Positions 37,777 to 52,768 are shown, counted from the first letter of the stretch. The stretch: DNA of 64,000 bases from Peribacillus frigoritolerans (GCF_030676415.1 NZ_JAUUTW010000001.1:124001-188000), one strand, 5' to 3'. A program made the numbers and translations. Notes: generated by a model from the letters alone, not told the origin.

Positions 37777-37812
37777 TGGGACAGAAAATGACTACGCGGG
37801 ACATTAAATGTC
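37777..37812. promoter_or_regulatory. CggR operator (two half-operators)
   Basis: TGGGAC-N6-TGAC (37777-37792), a TACG spacer, then CGGGAC-N6-TGTC (37797-37812). This is the known two-part CggR site of B. subtilis (CGGGAC-N6-TGTC repeated after 4 nt) with two deviations in the left half. CggR tetramers bind here and act as a roadblock; fructose-1,6-bisphosphate releases them. Confidence 0.92.
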
Positions 37813-37839
37813 CAACTTAACTTTTTAGGAGTTTTAAAT

Positions 37840-38874
37840 ATGCGTACATTACTCGAGGTACAAAGAAAATTATTACCAGATTTCCTTATGGTTATGCAAA
37901 AAAGATATGATATCCTGCGTTATATCAAAATGATGCAGCCAGTTGGAAGGCGCAGTCTGTCCGTGAGCCTTAATTTGACAGAGCGGACGCTTAGAGGCGA
38001 GGTTGATTTTCTGAAAAGTCAGAACCTGGTTAACATATTCAGCTCTGGCATGACGCTGACTGATGAAGGGATTGAAATCCTGGATAAGTTAGAAGGAATA
38101 ATGCGTGAAGTAATGGGTATAGACATAATGGAACGGCAATTGCAGGATTTGTTACAAGTGGATGAGGTCATTATTGTCTCAGGAAATTGTGATGAGACCC
38201 CATGGGTGAAAAAAGAATTGGGTAAAGCTTGTGCAAACCGTATGAAACGAGAATGGAACTCAAAGAATATCATTGCGGTTACCGGTGGATCGACAATGGC
38301 CGAAGTGGCTGATTCGTTGTCACCTGATGATGCGTCGAAGAAATTGACATTTGTCCCAGCCCGCGGGGGAATTGGTGAAGCAGTGCAGAATCAGGCGAAT
38401 ACGATTGTCGAAAAAATGGCACAGAAGGCACAGGCGTCATACAGAGTGTTATATGTACCCGATCAATTAAGCGGTGAGGTTTATGCTTCCTTTCAGAAGG
38501 AACCTGCAATTAAAGAAGTGATTTCCCAAATCAAATCTGCCGATATGATCATTCATGGAATCGGTGATGCCATGGCGATGGCAGAGAGAAGGAATTCTTC
38601 GCCAGAAATGTTAAAGAAGCTGTTAGATGGAAATGCTGTAGGAGAGGCATTCGGTTATTATTACGATGAAAACGGCAAAGTTGTTCATAAAGTTTTGACA
38701 GTAGGCATCCAGTTAGATGATCTTAGCCCTGAAAAGCGAGTGATAACTGTGGCAGGTGGCAAAACTAAAGCAAAAGCTATCCGTTCCTACATGAAAGGCG
38801 CACCTTCATCAACCGTTTTGATCACGGATGAAGCTGCGGCACAAGAGTTAATTCAGGGGAATTACACCCCTTAA
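37840..38874 (+). CDS. cggR: Central glycolytic genes regulator
   Basis: 344 aa SorC/DeoR-type repressor. N-terminal HTH at about residues 38-70 (VGRRSLSVSLNLTERTLRGE), then a sugar-phosphate-binding domain with GGSTMAEVADSL near 149-160 and ARGGIGEAVQNQANTIV after it, related to glucosamine-6-phosphate isomerases; fructose-1,6-bisphosphate is the inducer. ATG 37840 follows AGGAG. First gene of cggR-gapA-pgk-tpiA-gpmI-eno, autoregulated through the operator just upstream. Confidence 0.96.
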   Translation: MRTLLEVQRKLLPDFLMVMQKRYDILRYIKMMQPVGRRSLSVSLNLTERTLRGEVDFLKSQNLVNIFSSGMTLTDEGIEILDKLEGIMREVMGIDIMERQLQDLLQVDEVIIVSGNCDETPWVKKELGKACANRMKREWNSKNIIAVTGGSTMAEVADSLSPDDASKKLTFVPARGGIGEAVQNQANTIVEKMAQKAQASYRVLYVPDQLSGEVYASFQKEPAIKEVISQIKSADMIIHGIGDAMAMAERRNSSPEMLKKLLDGNAVGEAFGYYYDENGKVVHKVLTVGIQLDDLSPEKRVITVAGGKTKAKAIRSYMKGAPSSTVLITDEAAAQELIQGNYTP

Positions 38875-38891
38875 TATATTTGCGAACTTAA

Positions 38892-39914
<1,023 letters not shown>

Positions 39915-39923
39915 TTAGAATAA

Positions 39924-39955
39924 TAAAAAAAACCTCACCAAGGTGAGGTTTTTTT
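39924..39955 (+). terminator. Terminator after gapA
   Basis: AAAAAACCTCAC / GTGAGGTTTTTT with tetraloop CAAG and a T-run. It would cut most transcription before pgk and yield an abundant cggR-gapA or gapA RNA. Confidence 0.85.
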
Positions 39956-40036
39956 TATCACACCTCTAAAAAAACTTGGCAGAAGATGATATTATTAGTA
40001 AGTCATTAATCAGTCAAGCGTTTACATTTCTTGTTT

Positions 40037-40066
40037 TTGGATAATTTCCTGGAAACCGACTATAAT
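40037..40066 (+). promoter_or_regulatory. Probable promoter of pgk-tpiA-gpmI-eno
   Basis: -35 TTGGAT (40037-40042), 18-nt spacer, -10 TATAAT (40061-40066). Needed because a strong terminator separates pgk from gapA. Confidence 0.55.
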
Positions 40067-40162
40067 GAAAAAGAGAAAAGGGGAGTTGGGAAATTTACCC
40101 TCTCCCTTTTTGACTAAAAGAATCAAAAATATGATAACAATATCTAAGGAGGTTCTTGGATT

Positions 40163-43683
<3,521 letters not shown>

Positions 43684-43695
43684 AATTGTGAATAG

Positions 43696-45009
<1,314 letters not shown>

Positions 45010-45066
45010 TGATTTGGGGATTCCGCTTCTAACGAGAAGAGGGATTCTGCACAGTGATTTCTTTTC

Positions 45067-45111
45067 ACCTCCTATTCAATGTGAAAATACACATTGAATA
45101 GGAGGTTTTTT
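45067..45111 (+). terminator. Terminator of the glycolytic operon
   Basis: A perfect 17-bp stem (ACCTCCTATTCAATGTG with its complement at 45090-45106), six-base loop and a T-run. Confidence 0.93.
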
Positions 45112-45179
45112 GTGCTTATAAAGAATGAGAATTCGTCCAGTCACTGATTCCAGCTTGATTCAGGGTCTGATAAAAGGAT

Positions 45180-45199
45180 TTAATCAAACGTTTGATTAA
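45180..45199. repeat. Perfect 20-bp palindrome TTAATCAAACGTTTGATTAA
   Basis: It lies between the 3' ends of convergent genes (eno and the carboxypeptidase), where no promoter is expected. The same arms occur at 13046-13067 with a different 4-bp centre. Confidence 0.6.
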
Positions 45200-45210
45200 T
45201 ACCATCTCAT

Positions 45211-45246
45211 AAAAAAAAGGTGCCGCATCCTGGCACCTTTTTTTTT
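45211..45246. terminator. Bidirectional terminator after the carboxypeptidase gene
   Basis: GGTGCC / GGCACC extended by A8 and T9 runs on either side, touching the stop codon of the reverse-strand gene. Confidence 0.85.
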
Positions 45247-46075
45247 ATTTAGCCGTTACAGCTTCCGCTGGTACGGCATTATAGTATTCTTCTAATGTAA
45301 TCTTCGCTTCAAAGATTTCAGTTGCGGTATCGACACCAACATAACGGATGTGCCATGGTTCGTATTTATAACCTGTGATGTTTTCCTTGCCTTCAGGGTA
45401 GCGGATGATAAACCCGTATTCATGTGCATGTTCAGCAAGCCAGGCCGCTTCATTCGTATCACCGAAGCAGTCTTGGGCAGCGCATGCTCCATCGTGGGTC
45501 GTGACATCAATCGCTAGGCCCGTTTCATGCTCGCTTGTCCCAGGCATTGCACTGTAGGTTTTCGCTTTTTCTTCCCCGTCCTTAGCCACATAGTTATTAA
45601 AGACCGTGATTTGTGTTTGGTGTGAGCGGTAAGCGGAAACGCCCGCAAAGTGCATGTTGTCTTTTTCGGCAGCTTGGAACATTACTTCAAGAGCCTTCCC
45701 CGCTTCTTCGCGCATCATTCTTTTTTCGATTTTATCTTGAAAGATGAAATCCACTTTTGGGTAGATAAGGTCATCAGGTTTGTAATCTTCAGGCAGGCTG
45801 TATTGTTTATTGACAAGTACAGGTATGCTTTCCGGATGGGCTAACGTCTGAAGGCCAGCCTGTGCGGGTTTAGCCGTTTCATCAACTTCCACCTGGCGTT
45901 GGGCCGGTTCTTTTGAATCATTATTCTTGTCGGTTTCTGTCTCCGTATCCGTATCCTGGGAGCTCGGTTGTTCTTCTTTTTGCACTTTTTCATGATTGCT
46001 TGTCAGGTCGGATGAACAGCCAGCCATCAGAATGAAAGATGATAGAGCGGTTGCTGCAAATATAGGTTTTAACAT
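45245..46075 (-). CDS. D-Ala-D-Ala / LD-carboxypeptidase lipoprotein (VanY/LdcB, peptidase M15B)
   Basis: 276 aa. A lipoprotein signal with lipobox LMAGC at about residue 20 is followed by a 50-residue Glu/Asp/Thr-rich linker and an M15B zinc-peptidase domain. Catalytic motifs: SAYRSHQTQ, the zinc-binding PGTSEHETGLAIDV (His and Asp) and EPWHIRYVG (Glu and final His). It trims peptidoglycan stem peptides outside the membrane; B. subtilis YodJ and pneumococcal LdcB are relatives. Downstream of a membrane protein gene, separated by 58 nt. Confidence 0.9.
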   Translation of the reverse strand: MLKPIFAATALSSFILMAGCSSDLTSNHEKVQKEEQPSSQDTDTETETDKNNDSKEPAQRQVEVDETAKPAQAGLQTLAHPESIPVLVNKQYSLPEDYKPDDLIYPKVDFIFQDKIEKRMMREEAGKALEVMFQAAEKDNMHFAGVSAYRSHQTQITVFNNYVAKDGEEKAKTYSAMPGTSEHETGLAIDVTTHDGACAAQDCFGDTNEAAWLAEHAHEYGFIIRYPEGKENITGYKYEPWHIRYVGVDTATEIFEAKITLEEYYNAVPAEAVTAK

Positions 46076-46133
46076 ATGAAAGGCCCCTTGCTTTTAAAAA
46101 TATAAGATTTCCAATAAAAGTAGTTTTGAAAAA

Positions 46134-46676
46134 TTACCGTGATAAGTAATCCCTTGATAATTCACTTTGATATTTATCAAGAAATAAGCCAATCCAGACG
46201 ACCATCAATAAAAATGGATAATCATTACGAACTGCGGTTTCCACGACTGGATCAGACCAAAAGTTCGAAAGGAAACCAGATGACATCCTGATTGTCTCGA
46301 ATGTGACAAGGGCGTGAAGCGATAACCAAAGAATCGTAAGAGTATTGGTCCCAAACCCAATGACCGCTGCTATGACGCTCAGCAAGGCGGCTGCTGCCCC
46401 TATCAGGAGGACATTGAAGTTAGATTGGAAAAAGTCGGTACCGCTATTGGAAAGTCCATTATAAATAATAGCAGTAAAATAAACGGTTGTCGTGATATAT
46501 GCAGCAAATAATAAGTATCGATTTCCGTGATACTTTGCCAGCAGCAATAAAAGCGGTGATAGGAAGATCAATAGGACACTGATAAGATTGCTTCCGCCTG
46601 TCCATAAAGAATAGCCGGCAACCGCCGAGAATAGGATGGTCAGGAGATCAAGAATCCGAAGTATGGACTTAAACAT
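46134..46676 (-). CDS. Hypothetical integral membrane protein
   Basis: 180 aa with about six hydrophobic helices (residues 5-23, 30-46, 52-72, 88-108, 111-128, 150-166) and a short basic tail. No motif I recognise. ATG 46674-46676 follows AGAGGTG at good spacing. It precedes the carboxypeptidase on the same strand and may be cotranscribed, which hints at an envelope role, but nothing in the sequence names a function. Confidence 0.7.
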   Translation of the reverse strand: MFKSILRILDLLTILFSAVAGYSLWTGGSNLISVLLIFLSPLLLLLAKYHGNRYLLFAAYITTTVYFTAIIYNGLSNSGTDFFQSNFNVLLIGAAAALLSVIAAVIGFGTNTLTILWLSLHALVTFETIRMSSGFLSNFWSDPVVETAVRNDYPFLLMVVWIGLFLDKYQSELSRDYLSR

Positions 46677-46852
46677 GGTGACACCTCTTTCTCTATTTAT
46701 GCAAATTATCTCAAACTTTGTTTCAAAAAGAAATAAATGACTATGGGTTTTTAGGAATTCTTACCATCATAGTATAACAAAGATTGTGGATATTTATTGG
46801 GTGTGGTAAAGTTAAAGTAATTGTTTATTGGTTCTTCAGGAGGTGTAATTGC

Positions 46853-47086
46853 ATGCATGCATTTCTCATAACGCTTTTAGTGATTGTCAGTATCGCCCTC
46901 ATTGTGACGGTATTGCTTCAATCAGGTAAGAGTGCAGGTTTATCGGGTGCGATTGCCGGCGGTGCTGAGCAGCTATTCGGAAAGCAAAAGGCACGTGGTT
47001 TGGACCTAGTTTTACATCGTGCAACGATAGTATTAGCGATTTTATTCTTTGCTTTAACTCTACTTGTTGCATTCTTTGATGTGTAA
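46853..47086 (+). CDS. secG: Preprotein translocase subunit SecG
   Basis: 77 aa from ATG 46853, seven bases after AGGAGGTG; the frame is open further upstream without a site. Two membrane helices (about residues 4-22 and 56-74) enclose the conserved cytoplasmic loop [20 protein letters not shown] and LFGKQKARG. SecG joins SecYE and assists SecA-driven export. The neighbours yvaK-rnr-smpB-ssrA are in the standard Bacillus order. Confidence 0.96.
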   Translation: MHAFLITLLVIVSIALIVTVLLQSGKSAGLSGAIAGGAEQLFGKQKARGLDLVLHRATIVLAILFFALTLLVAFFDV

Positions 47087-47100
47087 TGGATCAAAAATGA

Positions 47101-47126
47101 GTCTAGCTAAATAGCTAGGCTTTTTT
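47101..47126 (+). terminator. secG terminator
   Basis: GTCTAGCT / AGCTAGGC 8-bp stem (one G-U), loop AAAT, then six T residues. Confidence 0.85.
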
Positions 47127-47226
47127 CTTTGCACAATAGTTGCATGAATAGATATAGTGATTTTAGTACTTAATTATAGGATAGGGATTTTTTTAATTCT
47201 ATTTACTGATAAAGGAGCTTAAGGTC

Positions 47227-47973
47227 ATGAAAATCAAGCTGCAGCAGCCCTTTACTTTTGAAGGCGGAAAAAGAGCTGTCTTACTTTTACATGGATTTAC
47301 GGGGAATTCCGCGGATGTACGGATGCTTGGCCGTTACTTGGAGAAACAGGGATACACCTGCCATGCCCCGCACTATAAAGGACATGGCGTTCCGCCAGAG
47401 GAGCTAGTGAAAACGGGTCCGGAAGATTGGTGGAAAGATGTCATGATGGCCTACGATTTTCTGAAAAGCAAAGGGCATGAAGAAATTGCTGTTGCCGGAC
47501 TCTCATTAGGAGGCGTATTTTCTCTTAAATTAGGTTACACTGTACCTATAAAGGGTATCGTATCAATGTGTGCGCCTATGTATATCAAAAGTGAAGAAAT
47601 GATGTTTAAAGGAGTATTGGAGTACGCCAGAGAATTTAAGAAGTACGAAGGAAAAGCTCAAGAGCAAATAGAGCTTGAAATGGACCTCCTTGCCGATAAA
47701 CCCATGAATACATTGAAAGCCCTTCAGGAATTGATAACGGATGTACGAGAGCACGTCGACCTTATATACGCGCCGACATTTGTCGTGCAGGGTCGGCATG
47801 ATGATGTTATCAATCCAAAAAGTGCCGATATTATTATTGATGCCATTGAATCACCGGTCAAACGAATCAAGTGGTATGAAGAATCCGGTCATGTCATAAC
47901 TCTTGATAAAGAAAAAAACCAGTTGCATGAAGATGTATTTGAATTTTTAGAAAGTCTGGATTGGTCCGAATAA
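47227..47973 (+). CDS. yvaK: Carboxylesterase (Est30/YvaK type alpha/beta hydrolase)
   Basis: 248 aa cytoplasmic hydrolase acting on short-chain esters. Oxyanion region LLHGFTG at residues 20-26; nucleophile Ser93 in the elbow GLSLGG, acid Asp192 in QGRHDDVI, base His222 in [10 protein letters not shown]. Closely fits the structurally known Geobacillus Est30. ATG follows AAAGGAGC. Its natural substrate is unknown; the position between secG and rnr is conserved. Confidence 0.93.
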   Translation: MKIKLQQPFTFEGGKRAVLLLHGFTGNSADVRMLGRYLEKQGYTCHAPHYKGHGVPPEELVKTGPEDWWKDVMMAYDFLKSKGHEEIAVAGLSLGGVFSLKLGYTVPIKGIVSMCAPMYIKSEEMMFKGVLEYAREFKKYEGKAQEQIELEMDLLADKPMNTLKALQELITDVREHVDLIYAPTFVVQGRHDDVINPKSADIIIDAIESPVKRIKWYEESGHVITLDKEKNQLHEDVFEFLESLDWSE

Positions 47974-48006
47974 CAAATTTATCATACCCTGAATAGGAGG
48001 GTTTTC

Positions 48007-50364
48007 ATGGAAGATAACATTCAAGAACATATTAATAAGCTTCTGACATACATGACGGATGAAGCGTATAAGCCGTTAACCGTACAAGAACTGGAAGAGG
48101 CTTTGAAAATCGAAGACTCGGCAGATTTCAAGAATTTCGTTAAGGCTTTAGTAAAGATGGAAGAAAAGGGATTGGTGGTCAGAACGAGGAGCAATCGTTA
48201 CGGCCTGCCGCAAAAAATGAATTTGTTCCGCGGTAAATTAACGGGACACGCAAAGGGATTCGCCTTTGTGACACCTGAAGATAACCCGGGAATGGATGAT
48301 ATTTTCATTCCGCCAAATGAAACGGGTACAGCGATGCATGGAGATGTCGTCATGGTACGAGTGTCTTCGGAAACATCGGGCTCAAGGCAAGAAGGCACGG
48401 TCATCAGAATACTTGAACGCGGAATTACACAAGTGGTCGGTACATACTCCGAAAGTAAAAGCTTTGGTTTCGTCATCCCTGATGATAAAAAGATCGCAAA
48501 CGATATCTTCATTCCACAGCACGCCTCACATGGAGCGGTAGAGGGCCATAAGGTTGTCGTCAAGCTGACTTCTTATCCTGAAGGACGCATAAGTGCTGAA
48601 GGAGAAGTCATTGAGATTCTTGGGCATAAAAATGACCCTGGTGTAGATATTCTTTCTGTGATCCATAAATATGGTTTGCCGATGGAGTTCCCCGATGACG
48701 TCATGGAGCAAGCCAATGCCGTTTCGGATACCATTCAAGAAAGTGAAATTGGCAGCCGCAGGGATTTGCGCAATGATGTTTTGGTCACGATTGATGGCGC
48801 GGATGCAAAGGATCTGGATGACGCCGTCACTGTTTCTAAACTTGAAAATGGCAATTACAAGCTGGGTGTTCATATTGCTGATGTCAGCCATTATGTGAAA
48901 GAAGGATCTCCAATCGATAAGGAAGCATTGGAAAGAGGGACGAGCGTTTATTTGGTGGACAGGGTCATTCCAATGATTCCGCATCGTTTATCGAATGGCA
49001 TTTGTTCCTTGAACCCACAAGTCGATCGTTTTACACTCTCATGTGAAATGGAAATCACGCCAGATGGCCAAGTCGTCAACCATGAGATTTTTGAAAGTGT
49101 CATTAAGACGACGGAACGTATGACATATGGCAACGTGAACAAAATCCTTGTGGATAAAGATGAAGAACAGCTCGAACGCTATGAAGCGCTGGTGCCGATG
49201 TTCCAGGACATGGAGAAGTTAGCGGCCATCCTTCGTAAAAACCGGATGAACCGCGGTGCGATCGATTTTGATTTCAATGAAGCGAGAGTCATCGTTGATG
49301 AAGAGGGCCATCCGACTGATGTGGTTTTACGTGAAAGGTCGGTTGCGGAAAAGCTGATTGAAGAGTTCATGCTTGCGGCTAATGAAACCGTTGCTGAGCA
49401 CTTCCACCGTCTAGATGTTCCGTTCATTTACCGTATTCATGAAGATCCCAAGCCGGAAAAACTGCAGCGTTTCTTCGAATTCATTACGAATTTCGGATAT
49501 ATTGTACGGGGATCGGCCAATGACGTTCATCCTAAGGCGTTACAGGAAATCATTGAGGCGGTTGCCGGTAAACCGGAAGAAACGGTCATATCCACCGTCA
49601 TGCTTCGTTCCATGCAACAGGCGAAATATGATCCGGAGAGCTTAGGCCACTTTGGTTTATCTGCTGAGTTTTATACACATTTCACATCGCCGATTCGCCG
49701 TTACCCGGATTTGATCGTGCACAGGTTGATCCGGACCTACTTGGTGGAAGGTAAACTAGATGAAGCTACGAAGGAGAAATGGAATGCCATTCTACCTGAG
49801 ATTGCCGATCATACATCGAAACGTGAACGTCGCTCAGTCGATGCTGAACGGGAAACGGATGATCTGAAGAAAGCGGAATATATGCTGGATAAAATCGGCG
49901 AAGAATATACCGGGATCATTGGTTCGGTTACGAATTTCGGGATGTTCGTCGAGTTGCCGAACACCATTGAAGGACTTGTCCATGTCAGCTTCATGACGGA
50001 TGATTATTACCGCTTCGATGAGCGTCAGCTTGCAATGATCGGGGAACGTACCGGTAATGTGTTCCGGATTGGCGATGAGATCGACGTACGTGTTTCCAAC
50101 GTCAATAAAGAGGAACGCGCCATCGATTTTGAAATTATTGGCATGAAGGTAAGCCGTCCGCGTCCATCTGGCGAGAAGAAAATATTCAAAGCCAATTCAG
50201 GTGAACGTAAACGCGGCCGCGGCGGCAATGGGGGACGTAACGAAGGAAAAGGCGGCGGCCGTAATGGAGAAAAACCTTCTTCTGAGAGAAAACCGAAAAA
50301 GAAGAAAAAATTCTTTGAAAATGCGCCAGCTGCCAAGCGAAAGAGAAAACCAAAAAAGAGATAA
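48007..50364 (+). CDS. rnr: Ribonuclease R
   Basis: 785 aa 3'-5' exoribonuclease able to degrade structured RNA. Order: N-terminal HTH (1-70), two cold-shock domains (about 80-230), catalytic RNB domain with the metal-binding [12 protein letters not shown] near residues 262-273, S1 domain (about 635-715), and a basic Gly/Arg/Lys-rich tail with runs such as KPKKKKKF. RNase R works with SmpB-tmRNA to destroy defective messages, and smpB-ssrA follow directly. Confidence 0.97.
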   Translation: MEDNIQEHINKLLTYMTDEAYKPLTVQELEEALKIEDSADFKNFVKALVKMEEKGLVVRTRSNRYGLPQKMNLFRGKLTGHAKGFAFVTPEDNPGMDDIFIPPNETGTAMHGDVVMVRVSSETSGSRQEGTVIRILERGITQVVGTYSESKSFGFVIPDDKKIANDIFIPQHASHGAVEGHKVVVKLTSYPEGRISAEGEVIEILGHKNDPGVDILSVIHKYGLPMEFPDDVMEQANAVSDTIQESEIGSRRDLRNDVLVTIDGADAKDLDDAVTVSKLENGNYKLGVHIADVSHYVKEGSPIDKEALERGTSVYLVDRVIPMIPHRLSNGICSLNPQVDRFTLSCEMEITPDGQVVNHEIFESVIKTTERMTYGNVNKILVDKDEEQLERYEALVPMFQDMEKLAAILRKNRMNRGAIDFDFNEARVIVDEEGHPTDVVLRERSVAEKLIEEFMLAANETVAEHFHRLDVPFIYRIHEDPKPEKLQRFFEFITNFGYIVRGSANDVHPKALQEIIEAVAGKPEETVISTVMLRSMQQAKYDPESLGHFGLSAEFYTHFTSPIRRYPDLIVHRLIRTYLVEGKLDEATKEKWNAILPEIADHTSKRERRSVDAERETDDLKKAEYMLDKIGEEYTGIIGSVTNFGMFVELPNTIEGLVHVSFMTDDYYRFDERQLAMIGERTGNVFRIGDEIDVRVSNVNKEERAIDFEIIGMKVSRPRPSGEKKIFKANSGERKRGRGGNGGRNEGKGGGRNGEKPSSERKPKKKKKFFENAPAAKRKRKPKKR

Positions 50365-50431
50365 AGATTGAGGCGGGGGGATGATCATTTCATCCTCTCG
50401 CCGCGATTGGATGTAAAAAGGGGAGAGTTAG

Positions 50432-50899
50432 ATGCCAAAAGGCTCAGGTAAACAACTAGCACAAAATAAAAAAGCTTATCATGATTTCTTTATTGAACAA
50501 ACATTTGAAGCGGGAATCGTTTTAAAAGGGACCGAAATCAAGGCAATCCGTGCGGCCCGAGTGAATTTGAAGGATGCCTTTGCTAAAATAGAAAATGGTG
50601 AAATTTATCTTCATAATATGCATGTCAGCCCTTATGAGCAGGGAAACCAGTTTAACCATGACCCATTGCGGACACGGAAGCTTCTTTTGCATAAGAAGGA
50701 AATCAGTAAACTGATCGGTGCAACAAAGGAAACAGGTTACACCATCGTCCCGTTGAAAATGTATTTAAAGAATGGCTTTGCCAAGGTTTTAATCGGACTT
50801 GGAAAAGGGAAGAAACAATATGACAAGCGTGATGACCTGAAGAAGAAGGAAGCGAAGCGTGATATTGAACGTGCTTTCCGTGATCGTCAGAAGATGTAG
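50432..50899 (+). CDS. smpB: SsrA-binding protein SmpB
   Basis: 155 aa OB-fold protein that delivers tmRNA to stalled ribosomes. [20 protein letters not shown] near residues 14-33 and [29 protein letters not shown] split after it, and the basic C-terminal tail ([19 protein letters not shown]) that folds into the mRNA channel are all present. Between rnr and smpB a GC-rich imperfect hairpin (50370-50405) lacks a U-run and may allow readthrough. Confidence 0.97.
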   Translation: MPKGSGKQLAQNKKAYHDFFIEQTFEAGIVLKGTEIKAIRAARVNLKDAFAKIENGEIYLHNMHVSPYEQGNQFNHDPLRTRKLLLHKKEISKLIGATKETGYTIVPLKMYLKNGFAKVLIGLGKGKKQYDKRDDLKKKEAKRDIERAFRDRQKM

Positions 50900-50918
50900 A
50901 ACTGCCAAGACCTTACAA

Positions 50919-50946
50919 TTGATTTTTTGAACCAATCTGTTATAAT
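50919..50946 (+). promoter_or_regulatory. Promoter of ssrA
   Basis: -35 TTGATT (50919-50924), 16-nt spacer, extended -10 TGTTATAAT ending at 50946. The start near 50953 leaves about 70 nt of 5' precursor to be removed by RNase P. Confidence 0.7.
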
Positions 50947-51022
50947 TAATCCTGTACCGATGACAATTGAATATCAGCCAACTTGCTGACTATTCTTCTC
51001 TCGTACGCTCCATTTCTATCAT

Positions 51023-51384
51023 GGGGACGTTACGGATTCGACAGGGATAGTTCGAGCTTAAGTTGCGAGTCGAGGGGATCGGCCTCGTTAAAACGTCAAC
51101 GCCTATAACTGGCAAACAAAACAACAACCTAGCTTTCGCTGCTTAATAACAGTCGATAGCTGTTCCTCCCTCCATGGCCCACGTGGTAGGGTAAGGGACT
51201 CACTCTAAGTGGGATACGCCGGAATCCACCGTCTGAGGATGAAGGAAGAGACCAATCAGACTAGCTGCTCTGCCGCCTGTCGATAGGCTAATGAGTTCGC
51301 GAAATGCGAATATATCGACTACACTCGTAGAAGCTTAAGTGCCGTTATGTCTGGACGTGGGTTCGACTCCCACCGTCTCCACCA
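51023..51384 (+). ncRNA. ssrA: Transfer-messenger RNA (tmRNA)
   Basis: 362 nt. The tRNA-like ends pair: GGGGACG at the 5' end with CGTCTCC before ACCA at the 3' end, with T-arm GTGGG-TTCGACT-CCCAC. The tag reading frame at 51111-51146 encodes GKQNNNLAFAA then TAA, giving (A)GKQNNNLAFAA with the charged alanine, ending in the AA that ClpXP recognises. Pseudoknot segments flank it. CCA is encoded. Confidence 0.97.
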
Positions 51385-51410
51385 ATACATATATTGGTGG
51401 TTTTTTATTT
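51379..51410 (+). terminator. ssrA terminator
   Basis: CCACCAATA / TATTGGTGG perfect 9-bp stem and six T residues; the left arm includes the tmRNA CCA end. Confidence 0.9.
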
Positions 51411-51443
51411 GTTTTTTTTTCGAAAAATCGGTAAATTGAATAA

Positions 51444-51522
51444 TTCGCAGATAAATCAGGAGTTTTCGCTGATATATCTCCATTTTCGAAGATATATTCC
51501 CGACTTCGCAGATAAACTGTAC
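51444..51522. repeat. Short tandem array, four ~20-nt units
   Basis: TTCG starts at 51444, 51465, 51485 and 51505 (steps 21, 20, 20). Units read TTCGCAGATAAATC, TTCGCTGATATATC, TTCGAAGATATATT and TTCGCAGATAAACT at their 5' ends and diverge afterward. It is non-coding on both strands. Confidence 0.65.
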
Positions 51523-51573
51523 AATTTCCATAATTTGCTGTAGAATCCTTTGGGAGAAACCTAGATTGTTGCG

Positions 51574-52486
51574 ATGAAATTGATTGTAAAAAAGCGAAAA
51601 GTTCCTCTTGCCATACGTAAATTACGTGCATTAGCGTGCAGGCTTCCTCCGAATCACCCTAAAATCCCCGTAATCATGAACGATCTCAAAAAAAAGGGAA
51701 GCGGGCTATAAAGGGGAATGTTAGCTTAAAAGCTATTTCATCTTCCACGATTTAAGGCTGCAGGGTCAATCACGATTTTTTCAACTGGATACCTTATTAA
51801 TCTCCAAGAATTATGCGCTTATCATTAAAGTGAAGAACATTGCAGGGGTAATCTATTTTGATCCGCATTTCAATCAGCTCATTCGAACGATAGAAGGAAA
51901 AGAGATGGCATTTCCAAATCCCATCATACAAGTCAGCCGCCAGGAATCACAGTTAACGGATTGGTTTTTGAAAAATGGTTTTCCCTCATTACTCATCCTT
52001 TCTTTAATTGTCATTAGTAGTCCCCAAACAATCATCCGTACATCTTCTGAAAACCATAAACTCCACTATAAAGTTATCCATCGCGATGCACTTCCCTCTA
52101 GAATTAAGCAAATGGAAGATTCCATAACAGACTCCAGTTTTAATGAAAAAGATTTGAAGAAAGCAATTCGCGTAATGAATAAACACCAAATCGATGCGGA
52201 CTTTTCCATTCTGGAACGATACAATCTTACCGAAGAGGACCTAATAAAAGGAGTGTTTTGCGAGAATTGCAAGGGGAATCAGTCTAGAAGGCATGGCACA
52301 TGGATTTGCAATCCATGCCAACTATCCAGTAAAACTGCACATATCCAGGCTTTACGAGATTATTTTTATCTATTAGGCACAACTATAATGAATCGGCAGT
52401 TGAGGGATTTTCTTAAACATTACCTCTGCATCCAGTGCAACGAGGATCTTGCAATCATTGAATCTGACAAGCCGTGGTGCGAATAA
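51574..52486 (+). pseudogene. NERD-domain protein gene, disrupted
   Basis: Three pieces of one protein are visible. ATG 51574 opens a 45-codon frame (with RKLRALACRLPPNHPK) ending at TAA 51709. The sequence then continues in the +1 frame as GYKGEC up to TAG 51722. From 51725 the same frame is open for 253 codons and gives FHDLRLQG, FFQLDTLLIS, VKNIAGVIYFDPHFNQL, the core of the nuclease-related NERD domain, and then a C-terminal cysteine-rich region (CENC, WICNPC, CIQC). So there is a frameshift near 51704, a stop, and probably a small deletion after it. The 51830 GTG frame is a fragment, not a gene start. Confidence 0.8.
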
Positions 52487-52544
52487 GGGGAGGGTGTAAA
52501 GCTTGTTTTTTGATGAGTGATTTCTGGGTGACCTGCCCCTCATC

Positions 52545-52700
52545 TTATATCATTAGAATAATATCTATTACTGGAGAAATGCCATCAGCTTGATATACTG
52601 TTTTCCATGCTAATGCTTCATGTTTAACATTATTTAACATAGGTGTAGATTTATCAATTAAAATACTTTATCCCCATTCATGATCTTCAACGTGTTTCAT
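52545..52700 (-). pseudogene. Possible gene remnant
   Basis: A reverse-strand frame of 51 sense codons from ATG 52700 broken by one TAA after ten residues; the rest reads as ordinary protein (STPMLNNVKHEALAWK). I cannot name the family. It may be decay debris next to the NERD pseudogene, or chance. The rest of 52487-52773 shows nothing else apart from the hairpin at 52724. Confidence 0.25.
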
Positions 52701-52723
52701 ATGTTAGCATTTCATCCAGTACA

Positions 52724-52768
52724 GAACAAAGACTCAAAAGAAGCATGACTTCTCTTGAGTCTTTGTTC
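52724..52768 (-). terminator. Hairpin at the end of the formate dehydrogenase operon
   Basis: GAACAAAGACTCAA pairs with TTGAGTCTTTGTTC and the stem continues to AGAA / TTCT; a long stem right after the last gene. The U-run is poor on the reverse strand, so its strength is uncertain. Confidence 0.6.

Noticed and set aside
40013-40026. cre-like sequence before pgk
   Set aside because: The core GCGTTTACA fits but the first two bases of the site do not, leaving 12 of 14; in an AT-rich intergenic region this is weak and was not listed as a site.
51335-51631. 98-codon reverse frame over the tmRNA 3' end
   Set aside because: It is antisense to the tmRNA 3' end and spans the tandem array; peptides like this appear as false annotations in many genomes.
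51830-52486. 218-codon forward frame as an intact gene
   Set aside because: It starts in the middle of the NERD domain with a GTG that has no ribosome site, and upstream sequence in the same frame continues the domain; it is the 3' part of a pseudogene.
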